Source: Lachnospiraceae bacterium | GTDB lineage: Bacteria > Bacillota > Clostridia > Lachnospirales > Lachnospiraceae | Assembly: GCA_025758065.1 (NCBI GenBank) | Contig: CP107199.1 | Coordinates: 496,001 to 560,000, forward strand | Length of the DNA stretch: 64,000 bases | Direction: 5' to 3' | Part shown: positions 17,498-26,718 of the stretch, piece after piece | Numbering within the stretch: the first letter of the stretch is position 1 | How the letters are laid out: every line of letters starts with the position of its first letter | The notes under the pieces: generated by a model | Databases searched by the model: none | What the model was told of the DNA's origin: nothing | The model's input: only the letters and a program-made list of their open reading frames with translations | Program-made: the position numbers and the translations under genes

Positions 17498-18967
17498 TCA
17501 CAACACCAGGCATGCTGCCAGGAAGGTGCATGTAAGGCCAATAAACACAGGAAGCATATTTTTCCTCGCCAGCTCCACCGGATCCACGTTACAAATGGCC
17601 GCCACCGGGATCAGCCCCCAGGGCACTACCGTTCCGCCGCCGATAAAAATAGCGCTGATCTGCCCCAGACATGCAAGAACGGGAATGGAAGCACCTGTAG
17701 CTGTACCAAAGGTCCGCGCCAGCGCACCGGTAAGTGGAAGCCCTGAAAAGCCGGAACCATCCAGTCCTGTAAGACCGCCGATGACCAACTGCAATAACGC
17801 TGTCATATACCGGTTTAAAGGTGCATGATGAGCCAGCCATAAAGCCCAGTCATTTAAAATCCCCCGTTCATAAGAATCTCCTAAAATATGGATAATGCCA
17901 TTACCTCCCAAAAAGAAAAAGGCACCGATCACAATAACAGGAGCAAAAATACGAATGGCAAATAAAAATCCGTCTGTTACATATTCTGTCACTTTTTCAA
18001 GGGAACCCACTTTAAACTCCATCACAGTGCCTGCACACATTAAGAGGACTGCAGTTCCTGCCACCAGGCTGGTGGCATCCCCACCCTTGAGTTTAAACAA
18101 AATCATAAACAGTATATCCATAAGAAAGGCAACGGGCGTAAGGATTGCCAGGATCATGGCTGTCCTGGAATACGTCTTCTTTCCTGACTTTGCGCCTTTT
18201 TCCACCTCTTTTGCTTTTTCTGATTCTCCAGCCGTTTCCAGCTGCTGATCCTGATTCCATTTCAGGTTCAGATTTCCTTCATTATTTTTCTCATTATTTT
18301 TCTCAGTTTTTCTCTTTCCGGTTATGGTTACACGGTTGAGTAAAAATGCGCTGCACACACAGGTAATGCCCATGATCCAGAATAACAGCCGTCCTTTGCT
18401 TAAAATGTCAGCTGTAGAAATATCTGCCGCCCCTGCGGAAACGGCCGGTGCTCCCTGGATCACTGCATCATAGCTAAGGGCAAAACCATGACCAAACAGG
18501 TTCATTGCCATGGCTGCTGCAAGCGGTGTTAATCCCGACTGCACAGCAATGGGAAGGACAATGGCTCCTACCAGTGCAACTGCCGGTGACGGCCACAAAA
18601 ACAGAGAAAATACAAACATAATGCCGCCTAAGATCCACCAGGAAACAGCCGGAGTCCTCATGACTTTTGACACCGGCCGCATAAGAAGGGCATCACTTCC
18701 CAGCTCCTGTATACATTTTGAAAATGCCGTTATCAGGGCAATGGTAGTGATCACCTCCCTAAATTCACTGATGGCATAAATAATGGAACTGAAGATGGTC
18801 TGTATTCCCCCGGCCAGACTGCATTTTCCAACAAGGCCGATTCCAAAAAGGAAGGCAATGCAGACCAGTGGAGTATCTTTTCGCAATATCATGGTAAATA
18901 AGATCACCAACACCCCCACCAGGTAAAACCAGTGGACCGGTGTTAATGCAATATAGGCTTCAGGCAT
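17498..18967 (-). CDS. multispanning membrane transporter, substrate unknown
   Basis: About 489 residues with roughly 12 hydrophobic spans and a charged cytoplasmic loop in the middle (KRKTEKNNEKNNEG, EKAKEVEKGAKSGKK). Segments such as FSLFLWPSPAVALVGAIVLP and GGLTGLDGSGFSGLPLTGAL resemble ion-transporter superfamily permeases (DcuC/GntP-like) but I cannot name the family. The ATG at 18967 is preceded by AGGAG 7 nt upstream, and this site lies inside a strong hairpin. It precedes asnB on the same strand, so it might carry an amino or dicarboxylic acid (weak inference). Confidence 0.75.
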   Translation of the reverse strand: MPEAYIALTPVHWFYLVGVLVILFTMILRKDTPLVCIAFLFGIGLVGKCSLAGGIQTIFSSIIYAISEFREVITTIALITAFSKCIQELGSDALLMRPVSKVMRTPAVSWWILGGIMFVFSLFLWPSPAVALVGAIVLPIAVQSGLTPLAAAMAMNLFGHGFALSYDAVIQGAPAVSAGAADISTADILSKGRLLFWIMGITCVCSAFLLNRVTITGKRKTEKNNEKNNEGNLNLKWNQDQQLETAGESEKAKEVEKGAKSGKKTYSRTAMILAILTPVAFLMDILFMILFKLKGGDATSLVAGTAVLLMCAGTVMEFKVGSLEKVTEYVTDGFLFAIRIFAPVIVIGAFFFLGGNGIIHILGDSYERGILNDWALWLAHHAPLNRYMTALLQLVIGGLTGLDGSGFSGLPLTGALARTFGTATGASIPVLACLGQISAIFIGGGTVVPWGLIPVAAICNVDPVELARKNMLPVFIGLTCTFLAACLVL

Positions 18968-19021
18968 AAAAAAGCTCCTGCAGTTCATACTTACTACCAT
19001 AGTATGCTTATCAGGAGCTTT
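18968..19021 (-). promoter_or_regulatory. hairpin sequestering the ribosome binding site, terminator-like
   Basis: On the minus strand AAAGCTCCTG pairs with CAGGAGCTTT around a loop that can itself pair (CATACT/AGTATG). The 3' arm contains the AGGAG ribosome binding site of the permease and runs into a T-tract that ends at the ATG. The structure can thus block both transcription and translation. It is probably a leader control element. Confidence 0.6.
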
Positions 19022-19057
19022 CGGTTTCTATATTAGGATTTAGTTCAATAGGGGCCG

Positions 19058-19244
19058 AAAGGGTTCCTCCATGTATAAACGCATTCACAGTAATCTTGTC
19101 CATTTTGCTCCGCCGCCGATCAGGCAGGTCTCCGGCAAACTCGCTCACTGCGTTCGCTCAAACAGTGCCTCCAACCTGCCAGCTATGCTCACAAAATGGA
19201 CAAAATTACCTACCGAATGCTTATCATACATGGAGGAGCCCTTT
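19058..19244. repeat. giant imperfect hairpin H1 (187 bp)
   Basis: Outer arms AAAGGGTTCCTCCATGTAT and ATACATGGAGGAGCCCTTT are followed inward by GCATTC/GAATGC, GTAAT/ATTAC and CCATTTTG/CAAAATGG. The apex (19137-19167) has AAACTCGCTCACTGCG then TTCGCTCAAACAGTG. No gene is seen here. The 19245-19365 spacer between H1 and H2 holds nothing I recognise. Confidence 0.7.
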
Positions 19245-19365
19245 CTACTGTATTGGATATGTCACATAAAAAATGCCGTACTTAAGTACAATCCCCCTCC
19301 TACATGAAAACTGCTTATTGGTTTGCTCCTACATTTTTTATTGCCAATAACGTAGAAAGCCGCCG

Positions 19366-19553
19366 GTGCACATGACAGAATAAGCATTTGTTGAAAATCC
19401 GTGAGTGGGCGAGCATAGCGTCAGAGCGGAGAACCACTGTTTGAGCACGCAGTGCGTGCGAGTTTGGTTCGCAGTTCTGACAATAGGCGGCGCAAGCCCA
19501 CGAGCAAAGGATTTTCATTCAAATGCGTATCTGTCATGTGCGCCGGTGGCTTT
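19366..19553. repeat. giant imperfect hairpin H2 (188 bp)
   Basis: Arms AAAGCCGCCGGTGCACATGA and TCATGTGCGCCGGTGGCTTT, then GCATTTG/CAAATGC, GAAAATCC/GGATTTTC and GTGGGC/GCCCAC. The apex (19435-19465) is the reverse complement of the H1-type motif (CACTGTTTGAGC, then GTGCGAGTTT). Stem sequence is unrelated to H1. Confidence 0.7.
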
Positions 19554-19634
19554 CGAACCTTAGTCAACAATACCCTCAATATGTCATATATCTGCACATT
19601 GGGAGTACCTGCTATTTTCATATTTTGTTTATGA

Positions 19635-20072
19635 TTATTTCAACTTTTCAATCGTTTCAATGATATAATCGATATACTCTTTCGCGCTTGCATCCTCCGT
19701 AAAGGTAGTCAGCACCACCTGCTTTTCTGTAGTACATACATCCAGTGCCTTCTCCAGAAGGATTTTCTTATCTGCGTAACCAATATGAGCCAACAACATT
19801 CCAGCTGCACGGATCAGGGAACTTGGATCTGCATATGCGCCTCTGCCATGGCTCATCAGATATGGAGCAGTTCCATGGATTGCCTCAAACATGGCATATT
19901 TATTGCCGATATTAGAAGAAGAAGCGGTCCCCAGTCCACCCTGATGCTCTGCTGCAATATCAGTTACAATATCACCATACAGGTTTGGAAGTACCACTAC
20001 CTCAATGCCCTTGTTAAACTCAGGATCCAGCATCTTTGCACACATTGCATCTACTAAACGTTCCTGACCATG
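19635..20072 (-). pseudogene. isocitrate dehydrogenase-type 3' fragment
   Basis: Codes for about 145 C-terminal residues of the isocitrate/isopropylmalate dehydrogenase family: QERLVDAMCAKMLDPEFNKG, then VLPNLYGDIVTDIAAEHQGG and FEAIHGTAPYLMSHGRGAYA. The N-terminal half with the substrate-binding Ser/Arg motif and the catalytic Tyr is gone. At about 20070 the sequence changes abruptly to the 5' end of a lysR gene. Context (aconitase, citrate lyase) suggests an NAD-type isocitrate dehydrogenase, but isopropylmalate dehydrogenase cannot be excluded. Probably non-functional. Confidence 0.7.
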
Positions 20073-20233
20073 CCGCCCCGTATCCGCCTAAACAGCTAAC
20101 AGCCCAGTTCATTTTCCACATTTTTAAATCCTCTTGTAAGTGTAGACGGATTTCTGTCCACACAGGCCGCTGCCACCCGGATGGAACCTGTTCTGGCGAT
20201 CTGTCTGATAAAAATAAGCTGCTGTTGGTTCAT
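20073..20233 (-). pseudogene. LysR regulator 5' fragment
   Basis: From an ATG at 20233, with AGGAGGATCCT upstream, the frame reads MNQQQLIFIRQIARTGSIRV then AAACVDRNPSTLTRGFKNVE and NELGC, the start of a LysR helix-turn-helix. It hits TAG in place of the usual Gln (GC-stop-LFRRI) and then runs into the isocitrate dehydrogenase fragment in another frame. The effector domain is absent. The join looks like one deletion across two neighbouring genes. Confidence 0.65.
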
Positions 20234-20316
20234 AGGATCCTCCTTGTGTTTCATACACTTCCGAAATCATTCCTGCGTCTTATTCTACCATATATTATCC
20301 CAACTTCCCAGACCTG

Positions 20317-20361
20317 CAAAAAACAGGCGCATCTTCCTGTTGCGAAAGAATACGCCTGCTT
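20317..20361 (-). terminator. intrinsic terminator of metY
   Basis: On the minus strand a stem built from GCAGGCG and CGCCTG with a further partial pairing inside, followed by six T, about 30 bp after the metY stop. Confidence 0.7.
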
Positions 20362-20388
20362 TTCATTCACTTGCCTTACTACGCCATT

Positions 20389-21699
20389 TTATTTTGCTAC
20401 TGCCTTAAATGCCTCATCCAGATCTTCGATGATATCATCAATATTCTCAGTACCGATGGAAAGACGGATGGTGTTCGGGTAAATTCCCTGTTCTTTCAGT
20501 TCTTCCTCTGTCAGCTGTGCATGAGTAGTAGAAGCCGGATGGATGACCAGAGACTTAACATCTGCTACATTTGCAAGTAAGGAGAACAGCTCCAGATTGT
20601 CAATGAAGTCCTTTGCCTTCTGTGCATCGCCCTTAATCTCAAAGGTGAAGATAGAGCCGCCGCCATTTGGGAAATATTTCTTGTACAGTTTCTGCTGCTC
20701 CGGATCATTGGATACAGATGGATGATGAACTTTTTCTACCTGTGGATGATTATTTAAGTACTGAACTACCTTCAGCGCATTCTCTACATGACGCTCTACA
20801 CGAAGAGACAGTGTTTCCAGTCCCTGCAGGAAGAAGAATGCATGGAATGGAGATAAAGTTGCACCGGTATCACGAAGTAAGATAGCGCGGATCTTTGTAA
20901 CAAATGCTGCCGGTCCTACTGCCTTTACAAAGCTTACTCCATGGTAGCTTGGGTTTGGCTCAACTAAGGATGGGAACTTGCCGCTTGCTTCCCAGTCAAA
21001 CTTACCGCTGTCTACGATCACACCGCCAATGGTGGTTCCATGTCCGCCAATGAACTTGGTAGCTGAATGTACAACGATATCTGCGCCGTATTCGATCGGG
21101 CGTACCAGATATGGAGTTGCGAAGGTATTGTCAACTACTAACGGGATCTTATGTGCATGTGCGATCTGTGCCAGTCTTTCAATATCAACTACATCAGAGT
21201 TAGGATTTCCCAGAGTTTCTACATGGATAGCCTTTGTGTTTTCCTGAATCGCTGCCTCAACCTGCTCATAATTAAATGGAACAACGAAAGTGGTCTTGAT
21301 ACCATACTCTGGAAGAGTGTGGGCAAACAGGTTATATGTACCACCGTAAATGTTCTCAGCTGCTACAATGTGATCACCTGCATGTGCCAGGTTCTGGAAG
21401 GTATATGCAATAGCTGCTGCACCGGAAGCTACTGCTAAAGCTGCAACGCCACCCTCTAAAGCTGCAATTCTCTTTTCAAATACATCTTCTGTTGGGTTGG
21501 TCAGACGTCCGTAAATATTTCCGGCATCGGTCAGTCCAAATCTTGCTGCTGCATGATCGCAGTTGCGGAATACATAGGAAGAAGTCTGATAGATCGGTAC
21601 AGCTCTTGCGTCAGTTACCGGATCTGGCTGTTCCTGTCCTACGTGAAGCTGTAATGTTTCGAATTTAAAGTTTCTTTCATCATAAGATTTCTTTCCCAT
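20389..21699 (-). CDS. metY: O-acetylhomoserine sulfhydrylase (aminocarboxypropyltransferase)
   Basis: 436 residues of the Cys/Met-metabolism PLP family. MetY-like features are FETLQLHVGQEQPDPVTDAR, ASGAAAIAYTFQNL, ENIYGGTYNLFAHTLP, VVDNTFATPYLVRP and the PLP lysine in VHSATKFIGGHGTTIGG. It condenses O-acetylhomoserine with sulfide to homocysteine, or forms cysteine from O-acetylserine. AGGAGGACAATA precedes the ATG at 21699. The LysR gene immediately upstream on the same strand is the likely regulator. No S-box-like leader was recognised in the 130-bp gap. Confidence 0.93.
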   Translation of the reverse strand: MGKKSYDERNFKFETLQLHVGQEQPDPVTDARAVPIYQTSSYVFRNCDHAAARFGLTDAGNIYGRLTNPTEDVFEKRIAALEGGVAALAVASGAAAIAYTFQNLAHAGDHIVAAENIYGGTYNLFAHTLPEYGIKTTFVVPFNYEQVEAAIQENTKAIHVETLGNPNSDVVDIERLAQIAHAHKIPLVVDNTFATPYLVRPIEYGADIVVHSATKFIGGHGTTIGGVIVDSGKFDWEASGKFPSLVEPNPSYHGVSFVKAVGPAAFVTKIRAILLRDTGATLSPFHAFFFLQGLETLSLRVERHVENALKVVQYLNNHPQVEKVHHPSVSNDPEQQKLYKKYFPNGGGSIFTFEIKGDAQKAKDFIDNLELFSLLANVADVKSLVIHPASTTHAQLTEEELKEQGIYPNTIRLSIGTENIDDIIEDLDEAFKAVAK

Positions 21700-21804
21700 A
21701 TTATTGTCCTCCTGAATAAAAATAAATCAGTCATTTACCTACTGTTTTGATTCGTTTTTGTTTATGGACAAATAATAGCATCTCTTTTTTCATCTGTCTA
21801 ATAC

Positions 21805-21849
21805 ACAAAAAAAAGAGCCAGCTATAGTTTTTACCTATAGCTGGCGTCT
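21805..21849 (-). terminator. terminator overlapping the end of the LysR gene
   Basis: Perfect stem GCCAGCTATAG/CTATAGCTGGC with loop GTAAAAA, followed on the minus strand by a T-tract. The hairpin includes the last sense codons and the TAA of the LysR gene. Confidence 0.85.
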
Positions 21850-22748
21850 TCATTTTTATATTTACGTATCTCATCCAGATATTTCTGCCCCAATGGGCTG
21901 ATGGCCACACCTTTGCGGCATAAATACCCAATGGTCATCACCTCATCGGATTGTAATGGCACAGCACAGTAATCACCGCCGTTTAACTCCTCACATATAA
22001 TGCCTGAACAAAGAGTATAGCCATTTAAACCTTTCATCAGGTTTAACATGGTAGCACGGTCATTTGCACGGATCAGCTGCTTATATTCATAGGTAGAAAG
22101 CACTTCTTCCGCAAAATAAAAGGAATTATTATTCCCCTGTTCAAAAGCCAGACATGGATACGGCTGCAGATCATCCATAGTAACCGAAGCTCTGGATGCC
22201 AGTGGATTTCCCTTCCACATATAAGCATAGATCCCACAGTCTAAGAGCCTGTGAAATTCCAGCCCAAACTCTGTAAACAGCTTTGTCAGCACCTTGCTGT
22301 TAAAATTATTAAGATATAAAATACCGATCTCACTTTTAAAATTCTTTACATCCTCGATCACTTCATATGTTTTGGTCTCATGAACTGCAAACTCATACTT
22401 GTCCATTCCAAACTGACGCACCATTTCCACAAAGGCCTGGACAGCAAAGGAATAATGCTGCATAGACACACTGAATTTCTTGCGCACATTTTCTTTTTCA
22501 ATGTACTTTGACTCGATCAGACGGTACTGCTCCACCACCTGCCTGGCATAGCCTAAAAATTCCTCCCCTTCCGGTGTCACGGTAATCCCCCGGTTTGTAC
22601 GTTTAAAAAGCTCTATGCCGATCTCATTTTCCAGCTCTTTAACAGATGCAGAAAGACTTGGCTGTGTGATAAACAGACTTCGGGCTGCTTCGTTCATAGA
22701 CTTGGTATCTGCCACTGCAATGGCATACTTCATCTGCATTAAGGTCAT
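21831..22748 (-). CDS. LysR-family regulator (probable sulfur/methionine control)
   Basis: 305 residues. N-terminal winged helix MTLMQMKYAIAVADTKSMNE then AARSLFITQPSLSASVKELE, followed by LFKRTNRGITVTPEGEEFLG. A C-terminal effector-binding domain follows. GGAGTAAAA precedes the ATG. It lies just upstream of metY in the same direction but has its own terminator, so it is a separate unit. Control of metY is inferred only from adjacency. Confidence 0.87.
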   Translation of the reverse strand: MTLMQMKYAIAVADTKSMNEAARSLFITQPSLSASVKELENEIGIELFKRTNRGITVTPEGEEFLGYARQVVEQYRLIESKYIEKENVRKKFSVSMQHYSFAVQAFVEMVRQFGMDKYEFAVHETKTYEVIEDVKNFKSEIGILYLNNFNSKVLTKLFTEFGLEFHRLLDCGIYAYMWKGNPLASRASVTMDDLQPYPCLAFEQGNNNSFYFAEEVLSTYEYKQLIRANDRATMLNLMKGLNGYTLCSGIICEELNGGDYCAVPLQSDEVMTIGYLCRKGVAISPLGQKYLDEIRKYKNEDASYR

Positions 22749-23087
22749 TTTTTTTACTCCTTTATAATCAGCACGTATCTCTTATGTATTTATGGCTTTC
22801 ATTTTATGACAACCAGATAATGTTGTCAACGCATGCTTTGTACTCTTTTAACACGGGTATCATTCACATTTCGTTCATAAATCATTCAAAAAAGTGTTAC
22901 ACAATGAACATGATTTCTTCATCTTTCCTTTTTATACTTTAGTCATAGATGAGAAGCAAGAAAACAAGCTAAAAACCTCATCCCTTGAAAATTTTTAATA
23001 CCTAACTAAGCTTACAAGATTTTTTTCATAATACTCGAGCTGGTAAGATTTTATCAGCTCTCCTCCCTTTTAATAATACTTTTTTCC
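22749..23087. promoter_or_regulatory. intergenic region upstream of the LysR gene
   Basis: About 340 bp, AT-rich, with no convincing gene. It contains one clean small hairpin, GAGCTGGTAA-GATT-TTATCAGCTC (23037-23060), without a T-tract. The LysR promoter should lie here but I could not fix it. Confidence 0.4.
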
Positions 23088-23124
23088 AAAAAAAACACAT
23101 CACTTGACGTGAGGTGTTTTTTTT
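23088..23124. terminator. bidirectional terminator at the end of the AGCS gene
   Basis: A-run, then ACACATCAC-TTGAC-GTGAGGTGT, then a run of eight T, so it reads as a terminator on both strands. It overlaps the last codons and the TGA of the transporter gene. Confidence 0.8.
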
Positions 23125-24500
23125 GTGGTGTTAAAAAGGTCTGAATGATCTGGAATACAAACCTCTCCGGATAAAAATAATAAAGCCGTCAGGTTAAAAA
23201 ATGCCATCAAGCCGTTCCAGAGATCCGATAACATCCATATTGCCTCCAGCCGGATACAGCCACCGGCAAATACTGCCAGTAAAAACAAAATGGGATAAAG
23301 TATATGTAAATGTAAAATCCCTGTTTTTTCTTTTAAATACACTACAGCCTGCTGTCCAAGATAATACCATGCGATCACTGTTGCAAAGGCAAATACTACC
23401 ATGGAAACACTGATAAACCATTTACCCACTATCCCTGATCTGGCAGAAAAGCAGGCAGCAGCCAAAGCCGCTCCTGTAAGAGAAAACGTCTCTATATCGC
23501 CTTGTGACGTACACAAAATAACCAGTGCCGTAAGCGTACACAATACCACTGTATCAAAAAACACCTCAAACATGGCCCACATTCCCTGCTCCCAGGGTGT
23601 TGTGTGTTCTGCCGGACCATGAAGGACTGCTAAAGTGCCAAGCCCCGCCTCATTGGAAAACACACCTCTGGATATACCATAGCGCAGACTTTTGCTGATG
23701 CCAAAACCTGCGATCCCGCCGGAAATCTGCCGGATCCCAAAAGCAGACTGGAAAATCCTTAAAAACACATCTGGTATGCGGTCTGCGCATAATAAAAGTA
23801 CCAGCAGGGAAAATAAAATATAGATCCCCGATGCCAGCGGCAGAAGGCACTCCGCTGCTTTTCCTATGCGTTTTATCCCGCCTAAGACCACTGCTCCTGT
23901 AAGCAGAGCCAGAATACCGCTTCCTAAAGCCGATGGTATCCCCCAGGTAAATTCCAGTGTTTCTGCAGCAGAATTCGCCTGTACCATGCTCCCCATCCCA
24001 AGGGCACATAAAAAGCAGAAAAAACTGTATCCCACTGCCATGAATGGGATCCCCAGTCCTTTTTCCATATAAATAAAAGGACCACAGACCCATTTACCCC
24101 TATTATCTTTAAAGCGGTACCGGCATCCCAGATAGGTCTCACCATAAGCAGTTGCCATACCCACCAGCGCAGAGATCCACATCCAGAACACTGCCCCCGG
24201 GCCGCCAGATACAATGGCAGCAGCTACACCTGCAATATTGCCGGTCCCTACCGTTGCCGCCAGGGCAGTACAGACTGACTGGAATTGCGTGATTCCAAGA
24301 TGCCCTGCATTATTAACTGCCTTTTCATCATGCCCCCGGCCGTGTTTCCATAAGCTTCCCCAGGTTGACTTCCACCAATATTTAAATCCCAATATCTGAA
24401 AAAAATGACAGCGTACAGACAACACCAGTCCCACAATAAGAAATATCCCCACAGTCCACGGCCCCCATATGATCCCGTGGGCCATTTCCAGAATTTTCAC
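23100..24500 (-). CDS. alanine/glycine:cation symporter (AGCS family)
   Basis: 466 residues, about 11 membrane spans. AGCS signatures are FQSVCTALAATVGTGNIAGV, GPGAVFWMWISALVGMATAY, SRGVFSNEAGLGTLAVLHG and AFATVIAWYYLGQQAVVY. It takes up alanine, glycine or a related amino acid with Na+. The start is a GTG at 24500 with AGGAG 8 nt upstream; an out-of-frame ATG immediately before it is followed at once by TGA. Monocistronic. Confidence 0.92.
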   Translation of the reverse strand: MKILEMAHGIIWGPWTVGIFLIVGLVLSVRCHFFQILGFKYWWKSTWGSLWKHGRGHDEKAVNNAGHLGITQFQSVCTALAATVGTGNIAGVAAAIVSGGPGAVFWMWISALVGMATAYGETYLGCRYRFKDNRGKWVCGPFIYMEKGLGIPFMAVGYSFFCFLCALGMGSMVQANSAAETLEFTWGIPSALGSGILALLTGAVVLGGIKRIGKAAECLLPLASGIYILFSLLVLLLCADRIPDVFLRIFQSAFGIRQISGGIAGFGISKSLRYGISRGVFSNEAGLGTLAVLHGPAEHTTPWEQGMWAMFEVFFDTVVLCTLTALVILCTSQGDIETFSLTGAALAAACFSARSGIVGKWFISVSMVVFAFATVIAWYYLGQQAVVYLKEKTGILHLHILYPILFLLAVFAGGCIRLEAIWMLSDLWNGLMAFFNLTALLFLSGEVCIPDHSDLFNTTKKTPHVK

Positions 24501-24636
24501 ATGCAGCTCCTAATAATATAATCCTCTTACTGAGGTTTTTATGCACTGTTTTTCTCTTCTATGCCTGCTTTATCCACAAATATATGGTATGATATATATA
24601 TCAAAAATTTTTACCCACCTGAAAGGAGGCATTTAC

Positions 24637-25623
24637 ATGCCCGGCTTCACCACCCACTATATTTTAGGCATGAAGGCATACAACGACATGCCTCAAAACA
24701 ACCTTAAATTTATCATTGCCAAATACCGCTGGCTTTACCAGCTTGGTCTTCAGGGACCGGATATGTTTTTCTATAACCTGCCTATCCTGCGCCACCGGGA
24801 TCATCGCAATATCGGCTCCTATATGCATGAACACCATGTAAACGACTTTTTCCGCTGTGCCTTCACCCGCCTTTCAAAGATCGAATCCAGACAGCAGCGT
24901 GAGGAAGGCCTTGCTTTTTTGTGCGGTTTTATCAGCCATTATATTGGTGATTCTATCTGCCACCCTTATGTTTATGGCCGCATCCACTATGACGCAGAGC
25001 ATCCCACTGCTGCCTGTCACGGCTTACACGCCAAACTGGAAAATGACATTGATGCCCTGTTATTGATGAAATATAAAAAGAAAAAGCCGTCCCAGTTCAA
25101 CCAGGCGGCTACGATCTGTTTAAATGGCATGGAGACACAGTTTATCTCCCGTTTCCTCTCCTCCTGCTTAAATGATGCTTTCTATCCTTTAAGCAGCAAA
25201 AATCATTATCAGGTATCTCCGGGCATGATCCACCGTTCTATCCTTGCGCTACGGTTCGGCTGCCGCACGCTTTCTGACCCATACAGCAGAAAAAAGAACC
25301 GGATCGAATACGTAGAATCCCTGTTTTTACGAAATCCTTTAGCTTCCAGCAAAATGGTAACGGATGTGGTCGAAGATCCGGTCTGGAGCCTGAACCTGCG
25401 CCATGAGACCTGGTGCAATCCCTGGGATAAGAGCATCGCTTCCAAAGCCTCTTTCCCAAACCTGTTCCGCCAGTGTCTGATGAAACATGCCGCCATCTAT
25501 TACATGATCAACACTTTGATAGAAGGAAAAAATATTCGCCCAGCATCCTTTGACCGGATACTGGACGAACTTGGAAATTATTCTTATCACAGCGGTCTTC
25601 CCTGTAACGATGAAGAACACTGA
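24637..25623 (+). CDS. zinc-dependent phospholipase C family protein
   Basis: 328 residues. Starts MPGFTTHYILGMKAYNDMP, and has LQGPDMFFYNLP, CGFISHYIGDSICHPYVYG and HAKLENDIDALLLMKY. The spaced His/Asp/Glu residues match the trinuclear zinc site of the S1/P1-phospholipase C fold. There is no signal peptide, unlike secreted phospholipases C, so it probably acts inside the cell; the substrate is unknown. AAAGGAGG precedes the ATG at 24637. Confidence 0.8.
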   Translation: MPGFTTHYILGMKAYNDMPQNNLKFIIAKYRWLYQLGLQGPDMFFYNLPILRHRDHRNIGSYMHEHHVNDFFRCAFTRLSKIESRQQREEGLAFLCGFISHYIGDSICHPYVYGRIHYDAEHPTAACHGLHAKLENDIDALLLMKYKKKKPSQFNQAATICLNGMETQFISRFLSSCLNDAFYPLSSKNHYQVSPGMIHRSILALRFGCRTLSDPYSRKKNRIEYVESLFLRNPLASSKMVTDVVEDPVWSLNLRHETWCNPWDKSIASKASFPNLFRQCLMKHAAIYYMINTLIEGKNIRPASFDRILDELGNYSYHSGLPCNDEEH

Positions 25624-25633
25624 TCTTTTAATT

Positions 25634-26707
25634 TTATTCGATCACCTGGTCGCCGTCCTTGGTAACGTAATACTCTTTCACACCCAGACGGGTCATCCAG
25701 TTTCTGGTCTCCTGGGTTTTCCAGGAACCGCTTCCTGCGCCGCCGCCGTTGTCATTGTCCCACAGCCACTGCGGTGTCGGCCATAGGCATACAGATGGTC
25801 TTAAAGCCTTATAAACCTCATAACCTACGCCATTCTGTCCGTGATGAGACATCTGCACCATCTTGCACTTTAAAGCAGCCAGGTTTACATCCTGCATCAG
25901 ATGCTCACCACCGGTGTTTCCTAAATCTCCCAAAAATACAACATTTGTACCATTTAAAGAAACCATATAAGCAACACTGCTGTTATTTACAAAGTCATTG
26001 TTCTCCTTGTATGCCTGGTTTAAAACCTGGATCTTTGCAGGTCCTGCATTGATCACCTGTCCTGCCACAATATCACCGTGAAGGATGGATGGGGAAACCT
26101 TTGCAAATGCGCCTTTTATATAAGCTACCATAGAAGCAACATTTGCATCTTTTTCCGCATACCAGCTGTCTTCCAGGAAAGAATAGTAGATGCCGTCAAT
26201 GGTGATCTCACCTGCATGCTTATACAGGATATCCGCCAGGGCACCTGCATGGTCAGAGTCCGGATGTGTGATCAGCCATGCCTGTACATGTCCGCCTTTT
26301 GCCTTGATCTGGTTTAACACATAATCCGTGTTGTCAGTCCAGCCACCGTCTACTACGATCAGGCCGCCTTCTCCAGTTTCAATAATAACTGCCAGCTGCT
26401 GGGCTTCTGTATCATGATTTGCCAGAAGAGTCAGTCTTCCTTTTCCAAAGTAGGAAGAAGAATCCGTAACCGGGGTAGATACTTCTCCAAAACCTGCTAC
26501 TTCTGCCTTGGAAACTACATTCTGTGTTCCATTGTTATTCTGATCGTCTGTATTCTGTGTTTCATCCTGGACAATGATCTTATTTGGGGAAGTGACTACC
26601 TTGGCGTTCATGGCAAAGGACTGCATCGTACCTTGTCCCAGCATCAATGTTAATGCTGCCATCACGCCTGCAGCGCAGCGCTTCCAATATCTGTCAATGC
26701 GTCTCAT
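25634..26707 (-). CDS. secreted metallo-beta-lactamase-fold hydrolase (ComEC C-domain-like)
   Basis: 357 residues. The N-terminus MRRIDRYWKRCAAGVMAALT begins a signal peptide ending near AMNA. A low-complexity Asn/Gln/Asp linker covers residues 45-65. The metallo-beta-lactamase domain then has IIETGEGGLIVVDGGW, the metal motif THPDSDHAGA, VVFLGDLGNTGGEHL and QMSHHGQNGVG. The fold resembles the ComEC extracellular domain, which suggests a phosphodiesterase or nuclease, but no substrate is shown. It follows the lipoprotein gene with an 11-bp gap, so the two probably form one operon at the cell surface. Confidence 0.83.
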   Translation of the reverse strand: MRRIDRYWKRCAAGVMAALTLMLGQGTMQSFAMNAKVVTSPNKIIVQDETQNTDDQNNNGTQNVVSKAEVAGFGEVSTPVTDSSSYFGKGRLTLLANHDTEAQQLAVIIETGEGGLIVVDGGWTDNTDYVLNQIKAKGGHVQAWLITHPDSDHAGALADILYKHAGEITIDGIYYSFLEDSWYAEKDANVASMVAYIKGAFAKVSPSILHGDIVAGQVINAGPAKIQVLNQAYKENNDFVNNSSVAYMVSLNGTNVVFLGDLGNTGGEHLMQDVNLAALKCKMVQMSHHGQNGVGYEVYKALRPSVCLWPTPQWLWDNDNGGGAGSGSWKTQETRNWMTRLGVKEYYVTKDGDQVIE

Positions 26708-26718
26708 TTTAAGTCTCC

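Noticed and set aside
17415..17531. 39-residue extension of AsnB
   Set aside because: Class II glutamine amidotransferases need Cys2 at the processed N-terminus, so MCGIAG must be the start.
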